From Akkermansia sp. (lineage in GTDB: Bacteria > Verrucomicrobiota > Verrucomicrobiia > Verrucomicrobiales > Akkermansiaceae), in assembly GCA_020047775.1 (NCBI GenBank), contig JAIFNK010000113.1:1-10693 (forward strand): 10,693 nt of DNA, in the 5' to 3' direction. The notes beneath the pieces are model-generated. The model was not told the origin of the DNA. It searched no databases and saw nothing but the letters and a program-made list of their open reading frames with translations. Of the stretch, positions 1 through 7,020 are shown piece by piece (position 1 is the stretch's first letter; each line of letters starts with the position of its first letter). Position numbers and translations under genes: made by a program.

Positions 1-43
1 ATGCTGAGGAGTAATTAGTTAGCTCGCGGCTACTTAGTGTTTG

Positions 44-1546
44 TTAATGGTAATTAGCTGTCATTGGTTGACTTCGAGTAGAGACCCCGTGTCGTGCGTA
101 GATCGTGTTGATTTCGGTTCGGACTTGTGTCAGTCCCCAGTCACTAATATCTGCTAGTGTGAAACCGATCTGATTCCCTGCCAAGGCAGAATTGGTCATG
201 TCCACGCCGGAGCTGGTGGGGGGAGGAAGTGCACCTGCCTCCAGAGGGATAGCACGAAGAACCCCTGCGGATGGGCTCTCATTCCTCATTCTTTGCTTTT
301 CAAACTCTGAATCGGCATCGGTCGGCACTTGCTTCGCGTTCTCAATACTTCTGAATCTTTCCAGATTACTGGATTGACTCTCACCCGGTGAATCGGTCTC
401 GCGCCGTATTCTGCCCGCATCCTCGATGTTCTTGGATCTTTCCAAATTGCTGGATTGTCTCTCACCTGGCGAATCAGCATCGGTCGGCACTCGCGCCGCG
501 TTTTCGATACGCCTTAGTCGTTCATTCTCGTCAATAGCTCGTATCCTTGCTTGTTCTGACTCTCTAGAGATACGTTGCACCCGTTCTTCCGCAATACGAT
601 CGGCATTCTCTTGCCTCTCTTGTTCTGCCTGTTGTTCTGTCTCCGCCGCGACTTGTTGCCTCTCTGCCTCTTGCTCACGGGCCAGTTTTGCAACTCGCTC
701 ATTGAAGGATTTAGCCTCGGCAATTCCATATTTCCCGCCTTTTATGCCGGCTACTGTCATGCAAGCGATCCAAACGCACGCAACCGCGGACTTGAGGTAG
801 GTTCTTGATTGCTGCTGTAATTCCATCTCAGGGCTGTCCACATTCTCAATGGTGATTGCCAAAGGCTTTGGCATGTATTTGACCGCGGGATTCCTGGAAA
901 AAAGAGCCGCAAGACCGGCCCCGACGCCCGCGCACAATGCTGGCACGAACAGATCGAGCCAAACACCAAATGGCGCTCCTTGCCAGTATGCCGAGACGAA
1001 AAAAAACGCACCGCTCGCCCACCCAAGAAGAGCGAGAAATGCCACGTACTGTTTTTTGAGCAGATCGTTGAGTTCATTCCAGAACTCAAGTGGTTGCCTG
1101 CACGAGATCTCGAATTCATTTAAATCAAGTTGCTGCACGTATCCTTTAAGCACCTCGATCTTTTCTTGGATTTCCCTCCCTAAATAACTCCGGCGACTGA
1201 TGCTGCCGTCCATGTTGGTGGCAAGACCAGCGTCCGATGCCCTTTTGTGTTCAAGTCTAATTTGGCTCTCCAGAGAAGCGTACTCCCGATGATTAGCGGC
1301 AAGCTGAGCCTTCTCTGCTGCGTAGCTTTCCTTGAAGGAATTCCGCTCCTCCTCGGACAGCCACCATCCGTTCTCGATCGTGTCGGAATCCTTGCGCAGC
1401 CTGTGAGACAAATAGACATGCTGCAAATACCTGAATAGAAGGAAAAGCGGCAAAACGGCCGCCGCAAGCAGGGCAGCCATAATCGCCAGAAAAGCGATGA
1501 TCCCGATCACTCCACCGGCCTGCTCAGATTTCGTTTTTTTTGCCAT
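44..1546 (-). CDS. Membrane-anchored coiled-coil protein with 27-residue repeats and a truncated YARHG motif
   Basis: This is a 500-residue protein of unknown function. I chose the ATG at 1546, preceded by GGAA at a usable distance, over an upstream TTG at 1624. Hydrophobic segments lie at about residues 12-40, 168-189, 196-216 and 252-269. Between the first and second is a soluble, charged helical region with a WW pair at 61-62. Residues 278-346 are a Glu/Arg/Gln-rich coiled coil, followed by three 27-residue repeats (347-427) and a Pro-rich linker. The C-terminus has the sequence RTEINTIYARHG, matching the core of the YARHG domain, usually an extracytoplasmic module. The family normally continues well past this motif, but here the stop follows only 13 residues later, so the domain is probably truncated. 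The start overlaps the DUF4236 gene by 23 bases, which indicates an operon. A structural or sensor role at the envelope is a guess. Confidence 0.75.
   Translation of the reverse strand: MAKKTKSEQAGGVIGIIAFLAIMAALLAAAVLPLFLLFRYLQHVYLSHRLRKDSDTIENGWWLSEEERNSFKESYAAEKAQLAANHREYASLESQIRLEHKRASDAGLATNMDGSISRRSYLGREIQEKIEVLKGYVQQLDLNEFEISCRQPLEFWNELNDLLKKQYVAFLALLGWASGAFFFVSAYWQGAPFGVWLDLFVPALCAGVGAGLAALFSRNPAVKYMPKPLAITIENVDSPEMELQQQSRTYLKSAVACVWIACMTVAGIKGGKYGIAEAKSFNERVAKLAREQEAERQQVAAETEQQAEQERQENADRIAEERVQRISRESEQARIRAIDENERLRRIENAARVPTDADSPGERQSSNLERSKNIEDAGRIRRETDSPGESQSSNLERFRSIENAKQVPTDADSEFEKQRMRNESPSAGVLRAIPLEAGALPPPTSSGVDMTNSALAGNQIGFTLADISDWGLTQVRTEINTIYARHGVSTRSQPMTANYH
266..508 (-). 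repeat. Three tandem 81-bp (27-residue) coding repeats
   Basis: Three consecutive 27-residue units begin I-E-N/D-A and share T-D-A/S-D-S-P-G-E-R/S-Q-S-S-N-L-E-R. Unit 1 spans 428-508, unit 2 347-427 and unit 3 266-346. Unit 3 has diverged in its second half. The copies are also alike at DNA level, for example in the TCTTTCCA and TGGATTG blocks. This implies fairly recent duplication and a region that could vary in copy number. The unit continues the coiled-coil character of the region before it. Confidence 0.85.
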
Positions 1547-1841
1547 GATTGTTTCCGAGTTTTTTGTTGGTTCCTGATGATTTGAGTTTCCCGAGGGACG
1601 ACGTGATTTTTTCTGCCGGGGCAAGTGTCGAGTGACGCATGTTTTTTGTCAGAAAAAGTCCAGTCCCCGGCAACCCGACCGTTCCTCTGAAATTGGATTT
1701 CCCGAGCGTAAGGCGGAATCCCTGCCAGCCGATGCTCAATGAAATGCCCCACTTGAAAATGTTCAGCCAGAGCACACCCGGGATTAGGGGAATGCGCCGG
1801 TAAAACCGAACGAGTGGTAGCTTGGGAAGATTCAAGGACAT
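1524..1841 (-). CDS. DUF4236 domain protein
   Basis: A 105-residue protein. Residues 14-66 carry the DUF4236 signature: F-Y-R-R-I-P-L-I-P-G-V, then L-N-I-F-K-W-G-I-S-L-S-I-G, then L-G-K..F-R-G-T-V-G-L-P-G-T-G-L. This Gly-rich pattern is characteristic of the family, whose function is unknown to me. Residues 67-105 form a Lys/Ser/Asn-rich tail with no recognised domain. The ATG at 1841 is chosen because it directly precedes the domain. A longer frame from 1913 would add 24 unrelated residues and overlap the nuclease gene. No clear Shine-Dalgarno is seen. The start lies 22 bases after the nuclease stop, and the 3' end overlaps the next gene by 23 bases, so translation is probably coupled in one operon. 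Confidence 0.75.
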   Translation of the reverse strand: MSLNLPKLPLVRFYRRIPLIPGVLWLNIFKWGISLSIGWQGFRLTLGKSNFRGTVGLPGTGLFLTKNMRHSTLAPAEKITSSLGKLKSSGTNKKLGNNHGKKNEI

Positions 1842-1863
1842 TTGAAAATCATCGGAAGAGCAT

Positions 1864-3129
1864 CTATAACCCTTGGTTGGTAGGTGAAGGAACGATTGCG
1901 ATTTCCATCCCAATCGAAGTCGCCACCTCTAAAAGGCGATTGATCAGTTCGCCGAACTCCTCGTCGAATCGAGTACCGTCAAATCTGATCTGCCGCAGAA
2001 CTTCGTCGCCCCAGTTTTGGATACGCCAATGCCGCCATGCCGGCCAGCGACCACTGCTGAAAGGATCCAACTCGAAAACTGTTTTGAAACAACTGGCCAG
2101 CACTTCGGTGTCCCCGGCTCGGACGCCAAATGGAACGGAGGGGTCTATCAACTCAAACCCGTAGTAGCAATTCGCGTAGTCCGGCGAATCAAACGAAACC
2201 ACCGCATGCACGTTGCAAAGCGTGAGGGCATTCGTGGAGAACTTGAATCCGTCATATTTTTCACAACTGCCCATCGGGGAGGCAACCAAGTCGAATCCAT
2301 TTGGCAACTTAGGCTTGATGCGCTCTCCTAGTTCACGAACGATCTGCCCTTTGATCGGCTTGTTGGCATCGCGGAGTGCGCAGTAGGCATCGAAGGTGTC
2401 GGGATGACTGAGAACCGATTCGACAAGTTTTTCGTTCATGCGGGTGTCACGGTTTTGGTGGGTGAGATCATTGATCAGGTAAATGTACTGGGTGAGACTT
2501 TCGCGCACGATGGGCACTGTCGCAGCTTCCTTCCGGCAGACCTCCAACCAGCCTTTGATGGTTCCGGCGTAAGAAATGCAGTGAACCTTGCTTCTTAGTT
2601 CTTCGGATTCAGCTTGTGCGGGTTCTTCCCCGAACTTGGTAAGGTAGATGAGGCACCCGTCGTCTTTCAGAAAATTGAGATAGCGTTCCACCCAGTTCTC
2701 CTGCTCGGCTGCATGGATCTTGTTCTCGACGGCGATCTTTCTGTTGTTCCTGTCCGTGATTAGAATATCGAGCCTGCCGCCCGTGGTTTTCGTTCTGCTG
2801 CCGATCGATACCTCACATTGGACCACGGCGGAGTCGGCATGGAAGTCGGTGGGAAAACCCGGTGCCTTGAGAATGGCCTCTGACTGGATGAAGCGTTTAA
2901 GGAAAATCGCCCCTTGACCATGGCTGCCCCATGGATTGAGCAAATTGGCGAGTAAGACCGAGTGAGTGGAAACCTCGTAATGGCCGACTCCGAAGATATG
3001 AAACAGATTGAAGCGGGATGCCGTGGCATGCTCGATTTCCTTTTCATGGCTCACCAAACCCCGGGCATGACTGAGAAGCCCACTTGTAAGAGATTGGATG
3101 CCGGGTTGTGGTGCTGTTTGAGTGGTCAT
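1864..3129 (-). CDS. PD-(D/E)XK nuclease superfamily protein (PDDEXK_4-like)
   Basis: A 421-residue soluble protein. The N-terminal half has the PDDEXK_4 layout. A helix with the conserved Glu appears in G-H-Y-E-V-S-T-H-S-V-L-L-A-N-L-L-N-P (residues 49-66, E52). Then R-L-D-I-L-I gives D121, and I-A-V-E-N-K-I supplies E135 and K137 of the (D/E)XK pair. A-E-Q then follows, with conserved Q143. All putative catalytic residues are present, so the enzyme may be active. The family is common in restriction and defence islands, but substrates are mostly unknown. Residues from about 240 on are not recognised and may recognise a target. The ATG at 3129 overlaps the stop of the HsdS-tail frame as ATGA, with AGGA just upstream. 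The DUF4236 gene follows after 22 bases. A defence or DNA-processing role is inferred from family and context. Confidence 0.85.
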   Translation of the reverse strand: MTTQTAPQPGIQSLTSGLLSHARGLVSHEKEIEHATASRFNLFHIFGVGHYEVSTHSVLLANLLNPWGSHGQGAIFLKRFIQSEAILKAPGFPTDFHADSAVVQCEVSIGSRTKTTGGRLDILITDRNNRKIAVENKIHAAEQENWVERYLNFLKDDGCLIYLTKFGEEPAQAESEELRSKVHCISYAGTIKGWLEVCRKEAATVPIVRESLTQYIYLINDLTHQNRDTRMNEKLVESVLSHPDTFDAYCALRDANKPIKGQIVRELGERIKPKLPNGFDLVASPMGSCEKYDGFKFSTNALTLCNVHAVVSFDSPDYANCYYGFELIDPSVPFGVRAGDTEVLASCFKTVFELDPFSSGRWPAWRHWRIQNWGDEVLRQIRFDGTRFDEEFGELINRLLEVATSIGMEIAIVPSPTNQGL

Positions 3130-3374
3130 TTTCCTGCGGCCTTTCGTTTTCTCACAGGTTTGGCATCCGCCCCATCCAAGCCACGCAATCGCTCCAGCAG
3201 CACATTCGTAGGTTCGTCGTTGGGGTCTTGGGGGACGAGTTCTCCTCGGAAGGCTTTGGCGAGGGTGGCAGGGGTGAGGCGCTCGACGTTGGAGGCCACG
3301 AGTTGGGCGAAAACTTCATCGGACGCGTCGGTTTCCGCGGGAGCCGAGAGCGCGGCAGCGGTTGGGGTTGTCAT
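3126..3374 (-). pseudogene. hsdS: Orphan C-terminal tail of type I restriction specificity subunit HsdS
   Basis: An 82-residue frame whose second half, E-R-L-T-P-A-T-L-A-K-A-F-R-G-E-L-V-P-Q-D-P-N-D-E-P followed by V-L-L-E-R-L-R-G, is the typical C-terminal end of HsdS. Full HsdS proteins are usually about 400-600 residues with two target-recognition domains. Both are absent here. The first 28 residues (M-T-T-P-T-A-A-A...) do not look like HsdS, and an in-frame TGA lies a few codons before the ATG. It overlaps the truncated lnt frame (3316-3374) and couples to the nuclease by an ATGA overlap. Most likely it is a remnant left by recombination. It could still be translated as a leader that drives the nuclease, or as a small partner protein. 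Confidence 0.65.
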
Positions 3375-3936
3375 AAACGGGATGATAGATTTTCAGGGAC
3401 TGAGGACAGACTAACGAAAGATCCGGGAAGTGGAAGCAATTTATGGAGAGGATGACGAATAAAACGACGCCATACACGCCGACCCACGGCAGAAACGTGT
3501 TGGGCCCCATCGCAAGTCCGGCGGTCATCCACGGGAATTTGAGCGGAAACAACTCGGCGCGGATGAACTCCCAGCCGCACCAGTTCAACGCGGTGAAAAT
3601 CGCAAACTGCCATCCGGCCGCGCCGCGCGAGCTGGCGCGGCTCTGCATCTCCGCAAACAGCGCGGTGAACGCCGCGAGGACACACCACAGGACGACGACC
3701 ATCGTGCCGAAAATATGAAACAACCACGACACACCCAAACCGTAAGCCGTCATCCCGTGCAAAAACCCGATCGTCCTGGCCCGGGTCCCGTGTTGCCCGC
3801 GCAGGGCCAGAAGCAGGCCGGCCAGTCCGGGAACCACCAGCCACCCCCAGCCGAGCGGCGGATAGGCCATCGCATAGACCGCCCCTGACAGCACGGCCAT
3901 GCCACATCTCGCTGGAAACGACCGGATCATTCCCAT
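3316..3936 (-). pseudogene. lnt: Truncated apolipoprotein N-acyltransferase (N-terminal membrane part only)
   Basis: Residues 1-163 resemble the N-terminal membrane domain of Lnt, which adds the third acyl chain to lipoproteins in the inner membrane. Visible signs are several hydrophobic helices, an A-Y-P-P-L-G-W motif (residues 24-30) and the conserved W-E-F-I-R-A-E-L-F-P-L-K-F-P-W...G block (122-140). After about residue 163 (near 3450) the frame runs into unrelated sequence (43 residues) and stops at 3316. Intact Lnt is about 500 residues. The periplasmic carbon-nitrogen-hydrolase domain with the catalytic Glu-Lys-Cys triad is wholly missing, so this copy cannot work. The start is the ATG at 3934-3936, with a second ATG two codons on. 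The rest of lnt may lie beyond the island to the left, or may be lost. Confidence 0.8.
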
Positions 3937-4088
3937 GGATGCCGGATCGGGAGGGCGGCATCAAGGTCATTCGTCCGACACCCCGCCGATAGTTCTGGCA
4001 GCTTGTCCGGCGGACCGGTTCCTCCCGTCTTGCGGATTTCAAAACTCCCGGCTTGCGGGCGTCTTCGGCTGGGTTTACCAGCTGGGTG
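3937..4088. promoter_or_regulatory. Divergent intergenic spacer between lnt and the secreted protein gene
   Basis: This 152-base gap separates divergent starts and should hold promoters for both directions. I see no convincing -35/-10 pair. Only short dyads stand out, such as GTCCG-G-CGGAC at 4005-4015 and CCCG-GCTTG-CGGG at 4047-4059. Either could be chance in GC-rich DNA. Confidence 0.3.
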
Positions 4089-5615
4089 ATGCATGCGAAA
4101 AACCTGATCCCGCTTTTCCTGATCGTCCTCGCAGCCCGCGCGCTCGCCCTCAGTCCCGAGGGCCGGAAATCCGGTGAGGAACTCGTCGCCACCTTGAAAG
4201 AGGAAATGAAAGCCCTCGGAGGCGGAGACGAAAACCAGAACGAACTCATGGCGGTCCGGCAGTATCTCCGCCAGGTCCAGACCGCCCTCGCCCAGGACAG
4301 CAACCGCCAGATCTCCCAGTTCCTGGAAAACTTTGGAAACTATCGGCCGACCGAAAAGGTGACGAAATGTGTCGAAGCCATCAGCCAGGACATCAAGGAC
4401 GAGGCCGCGCAAAAAACCCGGGCGATCATCGGCGAGCTTGAAGGCACGCTCGCCGCCGCCGCCGAAGCGGTCGAGCGTGCGCAAGAACCCGAAGACCTGG
4501 ACAAGGTGATCGTCTCGCTTTCCCGCAACCGCTTCAACAACGACGACGGCGAGTCCTTCAGCTCCAGCAATCCGACCATCCGCAACCTTCTGTCCGACAT
4601 GAGCTCGGCACGCCAGTTCGCCACCGGCTGGCAGGACTATCTCCAGGCGAGCAATTCCGGCAACACCGCGAAGGCCGTCCAGGCGCTGCGCAATCTAACC
4701 AGCCAGGACAAGTCGCTGATCCCGCGCTCCCGGATCATCGCCCGCGTGGAATACGAAATGCAGGACGAGGACAAGATTACCAAGATCCTCGATCAGGTGA
4801 AAAAGCCGGATGACATGGAGGAAGCCATCCGCAAGCTCACCCGTCTGCTGGGAGGAAGGAGCTCTTCAAGCTCGGAGAACCCGGGGGGCCGCGAGGCGAT
4901 GCAGACACTCACCAGGCTGGAGAAAACCTATCGGGAACACAAGGCGGGTCTGCCGGTGAATGTCGAGGTGCTGCAATCCACTGACGATGGCGGCACCGGC
5001 TACGATTTCACCCGCCTCCGCGCCGCCTTGCTGTTGATCGTACTGCCGCGCGCGCTGGATCTGCCGGAGGGTTTTGTCCCCGCCCCCGGCGAGGCGGTTG
5101 ACGCCTTCCTCGCCCGGGCCATCGCGGATGCGAAACACCGGGATGACGTCGCCACCGTCCTGCGCGTCAGCAGCGTGCGCCAGTCGATCATGAGGTCCGC
5201 GAATTTCAGCGACAAGGAGATCGAAGCCGTGCGCGCCTACGCGGCCGGGTTGCACCAGTTTGCGGCGGGCCAGCACTTGTTAGCCGTTGTCTCGCTGCAA
5301 CAGGCGCTCAAGACCGGCAGCGACCTGATTCCCGCGAAAAAAGCCGGAGAACTGTTGGAAGCCATCCGCAAGGATCATCCCGTCGAATTCGAACAAGGCA
5401 TGATGGAGTTCCTCACGCCGCGCTCCACACCGGAGTTCGATTACTCGCGGATGCCTTACCGCTACTACGCTCCTTCCGGCACGAGATACTCCGACGGGGA
5501 TTCCCGCAACCCGCGCGGCAATACCATCGTGATCCCCGTGCCGGGCACCGAGGCGGCTAACGAAAAACTTCCGAAAGCCGCGAATCCGGAACAGCCCGAT
5601 AAGAAGGAGAAGTAA
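4089..5615 (+). CDS. Secreted/periplasmic protein of unknown function with an internal duplication
   Basis: 508 residues. The ATG at 4089 is preferred over a TTG at 4053 because it places a typical signal peptide at the N-terminus: K4, hydrophobic core 6-16, and an A-L-A cleavage site at about residue 20. The mature part is mostly charged and helical, with a Ser-rich linker (S-S-S-S-S-E-N-P) and a low-complexity C-terminus. That C-terminus is rich in Tyr/Arg/Pro, then Lys/Glu/Pro. Two segments look alike: about 174-225 (F-A-T-G-W...A-V-Q-A-L-R-N-L...L-I-P-R-S) and about 381-430 (Y-A-A-G-L...A-V-V-S-L-Q-Q-A-L...L-I-P-A-K). This suggests a duplicated, TPR-like helical unit. I recognise no family. 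It is divergent from the lnt remnant, and its stop is only 9 bases from the end of the protease pseudogene on the other strand. Confidence 0.75.
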   Translation: MHAKNLIPLFLIVLAARALALSPEGRKSGEELVATLKEEMKALGGGDENQNELMAVRQYLRQVQTALAQDSNRQISQFLENFGNYRPTEKVTKCVEAISQDIKDEAAQKTRAIIGELEGTLAAAAEAVERAQEPEDLDKVIVSLSRNRFNNDDGESFSSSNPTIRNLLSDMSSARQFATGWQDYLQASNSGNTAKAVQALRNLTSQDKSLIPRSRIIARVEYEMQDEDKITKILDQVKKPDDMEEAIRKLTRLLGGRSSSSSENPGGREAMQTLTRLEKTYREHKAGLPVNVEVLQSTDDGGTGYDFTRLRAALLLIVLPRALDLPEGFVPAPGEAVDAFLARAIADAKHRDDVATVLRVSSVRQSIMRSANFSDKEIEAVRAYAAGLHQFAAGQHLLAVVSLQQALKTGSDLIPAKKAGELLEAIRKDHPVEFEQGMMEFLTPRSTPEFDYSRMPYRYYAPSGTRYSDGDSRNPRGNTIVIPVPGTEAANEKLPKAANPEQPDKKEK

Positions 5616-5624
5616 AACGACGGA

Positions 5625-6816
5625 CTACAGGGTGTCCATCCGGGTGCCTGCCAGATATTCAAACAGATTCGAGAACCGGTCGCCATCGGTGTCTTGCAAG
5701 GGAAGCTGACGGAAGGCATGAGACATCGCGCTGACGGCGTTGATCCGTCCACCGGTCACGCAAATGCCGCCATAGCTGGCTTTGATGACCACCGAACCCA
5801 GGATGCAGCTCTTGATCCGCGTCGCCGCCCATGAGGGGTTTGCATATTTGATCGCGCCACAAACGGCGGTCACGTATGGCGTCGCTTGCGAAGTGCCAGT
5901 ATAACTCGAATACGCGGTTCCCAAAATTGGAGAAAGGATATTCCGTCCGGGCGCAAACAAATTCATGCTCGCAAGCCCGAAGTTCGACGGGTTGAACGAG
6001 CCCGACCACCTCACATCCGTGCGGTCGTGGTTGCCGACGGCGATGATGTTAGAGTGCGTGTAGCAACTCGGATAGTTCGGCGTGGTGTCGTTGTTGAGGC
6101 CCTGGTTGCCGGCGCAAATGCTCAACACGATCCCTGCGGACTGGCAAGCGGTGAACGCCGCGTCCAGTGTGCTGTCGTAAGGATAACTTTGCAGCGAGAG
6201 ATTCATCACCGGGACGTTTCGCTGACGTGCGTAAGTCGTCGCCGCAATCAGGTTCGATGTTAGACCGCTGTTGCTGGCGTTGAGAATCTTGCACACAAGG
6301 ATCCGCGCTCCAGCAAGCATCCCGGCGATGCCCTGGCCATTGTTACGGTTCGCTGCGATGATGCCTGTGACGCTCGGTATTCAGAATCAATTGGTCGGCG
6401 AGAAACATTTCGCGGCTCAGGCAGGTCGCTTGCGGCGCGACCGGATCGAATTGCCATAACTCGACGACGCGCACCAACCGAGGCTGGACCTCTGTTCTAA
6501 CGAGCCGCACGCGCGCCCACCGGTTTTCCGTGTCGGTCTTCTCCATCCGCGTGTCGAGGATCAAGCCGCCGGCGACGGCACGTTCGACCGGATGCGGGGA
6601 TGTCGGCGAATCCGGGGTCATGAGTGCTGCTGCCGCAGCGGGAAAGGGGCGAGGCGCGTGGGTCGCGGATCCGGAAACCTGACCGGTCGAGCGAGGACCG
6701 TTAGTGCCGCCTCCGTGGCCCGGGTGCGACTCGGGCGCGCGGACTGCCTGCCGGTTGATTAGGACACCCGCGAGCACCGCAGCTGCGATGAGAAGGGCGA
6801 AGACTTGTCGTTGAGA
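5625..6816 (-). pseudogene. Subtilisin-like serine protease (S8), disrupted by an internal deletion
   Basis: The 3' part (5625-about 6371) encodes the C-terminal half of a subtilase catalytic domain. N-L-S-L is at about 6200, and the oxyanion Asn is in I-C-A-G-N-Q-G (codon 6105-6107). The nucleophile Ser is in G-T-S-Q-A-T-P (codon 5889-5891). A D-T-D-G-D...N-L-F-E-Y-L-A-G-T tail closes the frame. It opens with V-T-G-I-I-A-A-N-R-N-N-G-Q-G-I-A-G, which normally follows the catalytic H-G-T-H motif; that motif and the upstream Asp motif are absent. The 5' part lies in another frame: a hydrophobic signal-like stretch (6778-6804), then prodomain-like sequence down to L-I-L-N-T at about 6378. It joins the catalytic part out of frame at about 6370-6376. 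The signal-like stretch has no in-frame start codon before a TGA at 6817-6819, so the N-terminus may be damaged too. The intact enzyme would have been secreted. Confidence 0.75.
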
Positions 6817-7020
6817 TCAACGCCGATGGGGTAAGGAGTCACGACACTCTTGTCTTGGGCCAATGGGCGGGGAAAGGGCGCGTGCCGACGGCTCAACTCT
6901 TTCTCCTCTCATTGACCTGCGGACAGGAGTGTCCACCCTACTTAGGCAGGCAGGCGGGATTGCCCGTCTCACTTACCGCTTGGAATTCCGGCCATTCCAC
7001 TGTTGCTTGGCGGCGGGACG
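6817..7020. other. Intergenic spacer upstream of the deacetylase gene
   Basis: About 200 bases without a supported gene. It holds the hairpin pair listed separately at 6921-6969. I see no clear promoter for the deacetylase gene, although one must lie here or in the degraded 5' end of the protease gene. Confidence 0.4.
6921..6969. repeat. Pair of tetraloop hairpins, candidate extragenic palindromic repeat
   Basis: Two small inverted repeats lie close together. The first is GGACA-GGAG-TGTCC at 6921-6934. The second is AGGCGGG-ATTG-CCCGTCT at 6952-6969, seven pairs with one G-T. Both have four-base loops, and between them sits a GGCA tandem. Paired hairpins in a spacer resemble REP-type elements, but only one copy is visible in this window. 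Confidence 0.4.

Larger units (their letters stand above)
44..3450 (-). other. Putative accessory island inserted in lnt (extends beyond left edge)
   Basis: Four co-directional minus-strand reading frames (HsdS tail, PDDEXK_4 nuclease, DUF4236, membrane/coiled-coil protein) are packed with overlaps or short gaps. They end abruptly inside a truncated lnt gene. By eye the stretch is less GC-rich than the DNA right of about 3450. Restriction-type genes, hypothetical families and the broken housekeeping gene together suggest horizontally acquired DNA. No integrase, tRNA or clear flanking repeat is visible, and the left boundary lies outside the window. Confidence 0.55.

Noticed and set aside
11..60. 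Two GTAATTAG copies near the left edge
   Set aside because: They are short AT-rich matches with no array or further copies, so there is no support for a CRISPR or att site.
1544..1624. N-terminal extension of the membrane protein from a TTG at 1624
   Set aside because: It would overlap the DUF4236 gene by about 100 bases. The ATG at 1546 has a better ribosome site and places the membrane helix at the N-terminus.
3107..3374. Similar openings M-T-T-P-T-A and M-T-T-Q-T-A of the HsdS tail and the nuclease
   Set aside because: The similarity covers only six residues, and the DNA differs at many third positions. It is probably coincidence.
4..3405. Shared 7-mer CTGAGGA near position 4 and near 3399 as island end repeats
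   Set aside because: It is too short to exceed chance, and the left end of the island is not in the window.
3371..4484. Long minus-strand frames over lnt and the start of the secreted protein gene
   Set aside because: They are Arg/Gly-rich with no family resemblance, and they overlap better-supported genes in other frames.
4866..5276. Open frame opposite the secreted protein gene
   Set aside because: It is antisense to a frame with a signal peptide and coherent composition, and shows no motif or start signal.
6343..6777. A separate intact gene at the 5' end of the protease pseudogene
   Set aside because: It has no convincing start and ends just past the deletion joint, and its sequence resembles a protease prodomain rather than a stand-alone protein.
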